Assembly: GCA_017513365.1 (NCBI GenBank)
Contig: JAFXFY010000053.1
Location: forward strand, 1 to 5,573
Direction: 5' to 3'
Origin: Alphaproteobacteria bacterium
GTDB taxonomy: Bacteria; Pseudomonadota; Alphaproteobacteria; CAAHEQ01; UBA3637
DNA: 5,573 bases
Shown here: positions 5,325 to 5,573 of the stretch, in pieces
Numbering within the stretch: position 1 is the first letter of the stretch
How the letters are laid out: each line of letters begins with the position of its first letter
The notes under the pieces: model-generated
Databases searched by the model: none
What the model was told of the DNA's origin: nothing
The model's input: the letters and a program-made list of their open reading frames with translations, nothing else
Translations under genes and position numbers: made by a program

Positions 5325-5330
5325 AAAAAA

Positions 5331-5573
5331 ATGTTAAAAAAATTATTTGCCATTATTTGCACAGTTTCTTTATTGGGTGCTTGTGCGTCTAAACAACAAG
5401 GTGCCGATTTATACGGTAACGCAAGCGGTGGTTGGAAAGATGATGTCAATATCGCCGATTTACAACCGACTTCAACAACAGAAGAATTTGCCGAAGAAGT
5501 CAACGCCGTTGTTTATTTTGCTTTCAACAGCTCTGCTTTAAGTGATGAAGCCAAAGACTATTTAACGGAACAA
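5331..5573 (+). CDS. pal: Pal, peptidoglycan-associated outer-membrane lipoprotein (3' end outside window)
   Basis: Pal is anchored in the outer membrane by its lipid, binds peptidoglycan through an OmpA-like domain, and is released from or exchanged with TolB by the TolQRA motor. The first 81 codons are present and the frame is open to the window edge. The signal peptide MLKKLFAIICTVSLLGAC ends in the canonical lipobox LGAC, with Cys18 as the lipidated residue. A flexible segment follows to about residue 55. Then the OmpA-like domain begins with VVYFAFNSSALSDEA (60-74), matching the family start VYFxFDSSxL, with Asn where Asp is frequent. The peptidoglycan-binding part lies beyond the window. 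Identification as Pal rather than another OmpA-like lipoprotein rests on the lipobox, the short linker and nearness to tolQRAB. It is separated from tolB by about 2 kb. Confidence 0.92.
   Translation, partial: MLKKLFAIICTVSLLGACASKQQGADLYGNASGGWKDDVNIADLQPTSTTEEFAEEVNAVVYFAFNSSALSDEAKDYLTEQ

Noticed and set aside
5309..5541. ORFs of 64 residues on both strands over the start of pal
   Set aside because: They overlap pal in other frames, lack ribosome binding sites, and pal has a clear signal peptide, lipobox and OmpA-like start.

Overview
The window carries most of a Tol-Pal envelope locus from an AT-rich alphaproteobacterium-like genome. The order is tolQ (5' end outside the window), tolR, tolA and tolB on the + strand, then about 2 kb of accessory sequence, then the first 81 codons of pal, which runs off the right edge. 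The alphaproteobacterial assignment rests on the style of the proteins, in particular the TolQ N-terminal region, the two-cysteine TolA C-terminal domain and the TolB propeller, plus the ankyrin proteins common in host-associated members of the class. It is an inference, and no genus can be named.

Layout. 1-3337 is a compact tolQ-tolR-tolA-tolB operon with gaps of 2 and 3 bases and a one-base TAATG overlap. Each internal start has a GGAG-type ribosome binding site inside the end of the gene before it. 3340-3371 is a perfect 13-bp hairpin with A and T tracts that ends both tolB and a convergent minus-strand gene. 3375-3758 (minus) encodes a small ankyrin protein with a very good sigma70-type promoter upstream of it. 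3837-4146 is non-coding: two tandem units of about 100 bp, then a 107-bp imperfect palindrome that shares its left end with them. 4207-4770 encodes an exported cysteine-rich protein, probably a lipoprotein, and is followed by its own terminator. 4825-5181 encodes a second small ankyrin protein. 5182-5330 holds a possible promoter and two hairpins before pal, which starts at 5331.

How it fits together. TolQ and TolR form the proton-driven motor in the inner membrane. It energises TolA, which spans the periplasm and contacts TolB and Pal. Pal is the outer-membrane lipoprotein that binds peptidoglycan and TolB. In many genomes pal directly follows tolB. Here a strong terminator and a block of two ankyrin genes, one putative lipoprotein and a repeat cluster separate them, so pal probably has its own transcription start. 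Whether the inserted genes act with Tol-Pal or merely sit there cannot be decided from the sequence. The least ordinary material is the repeat/palindrome cluster and the Cys-rich exported protein between the ankyrin genes.
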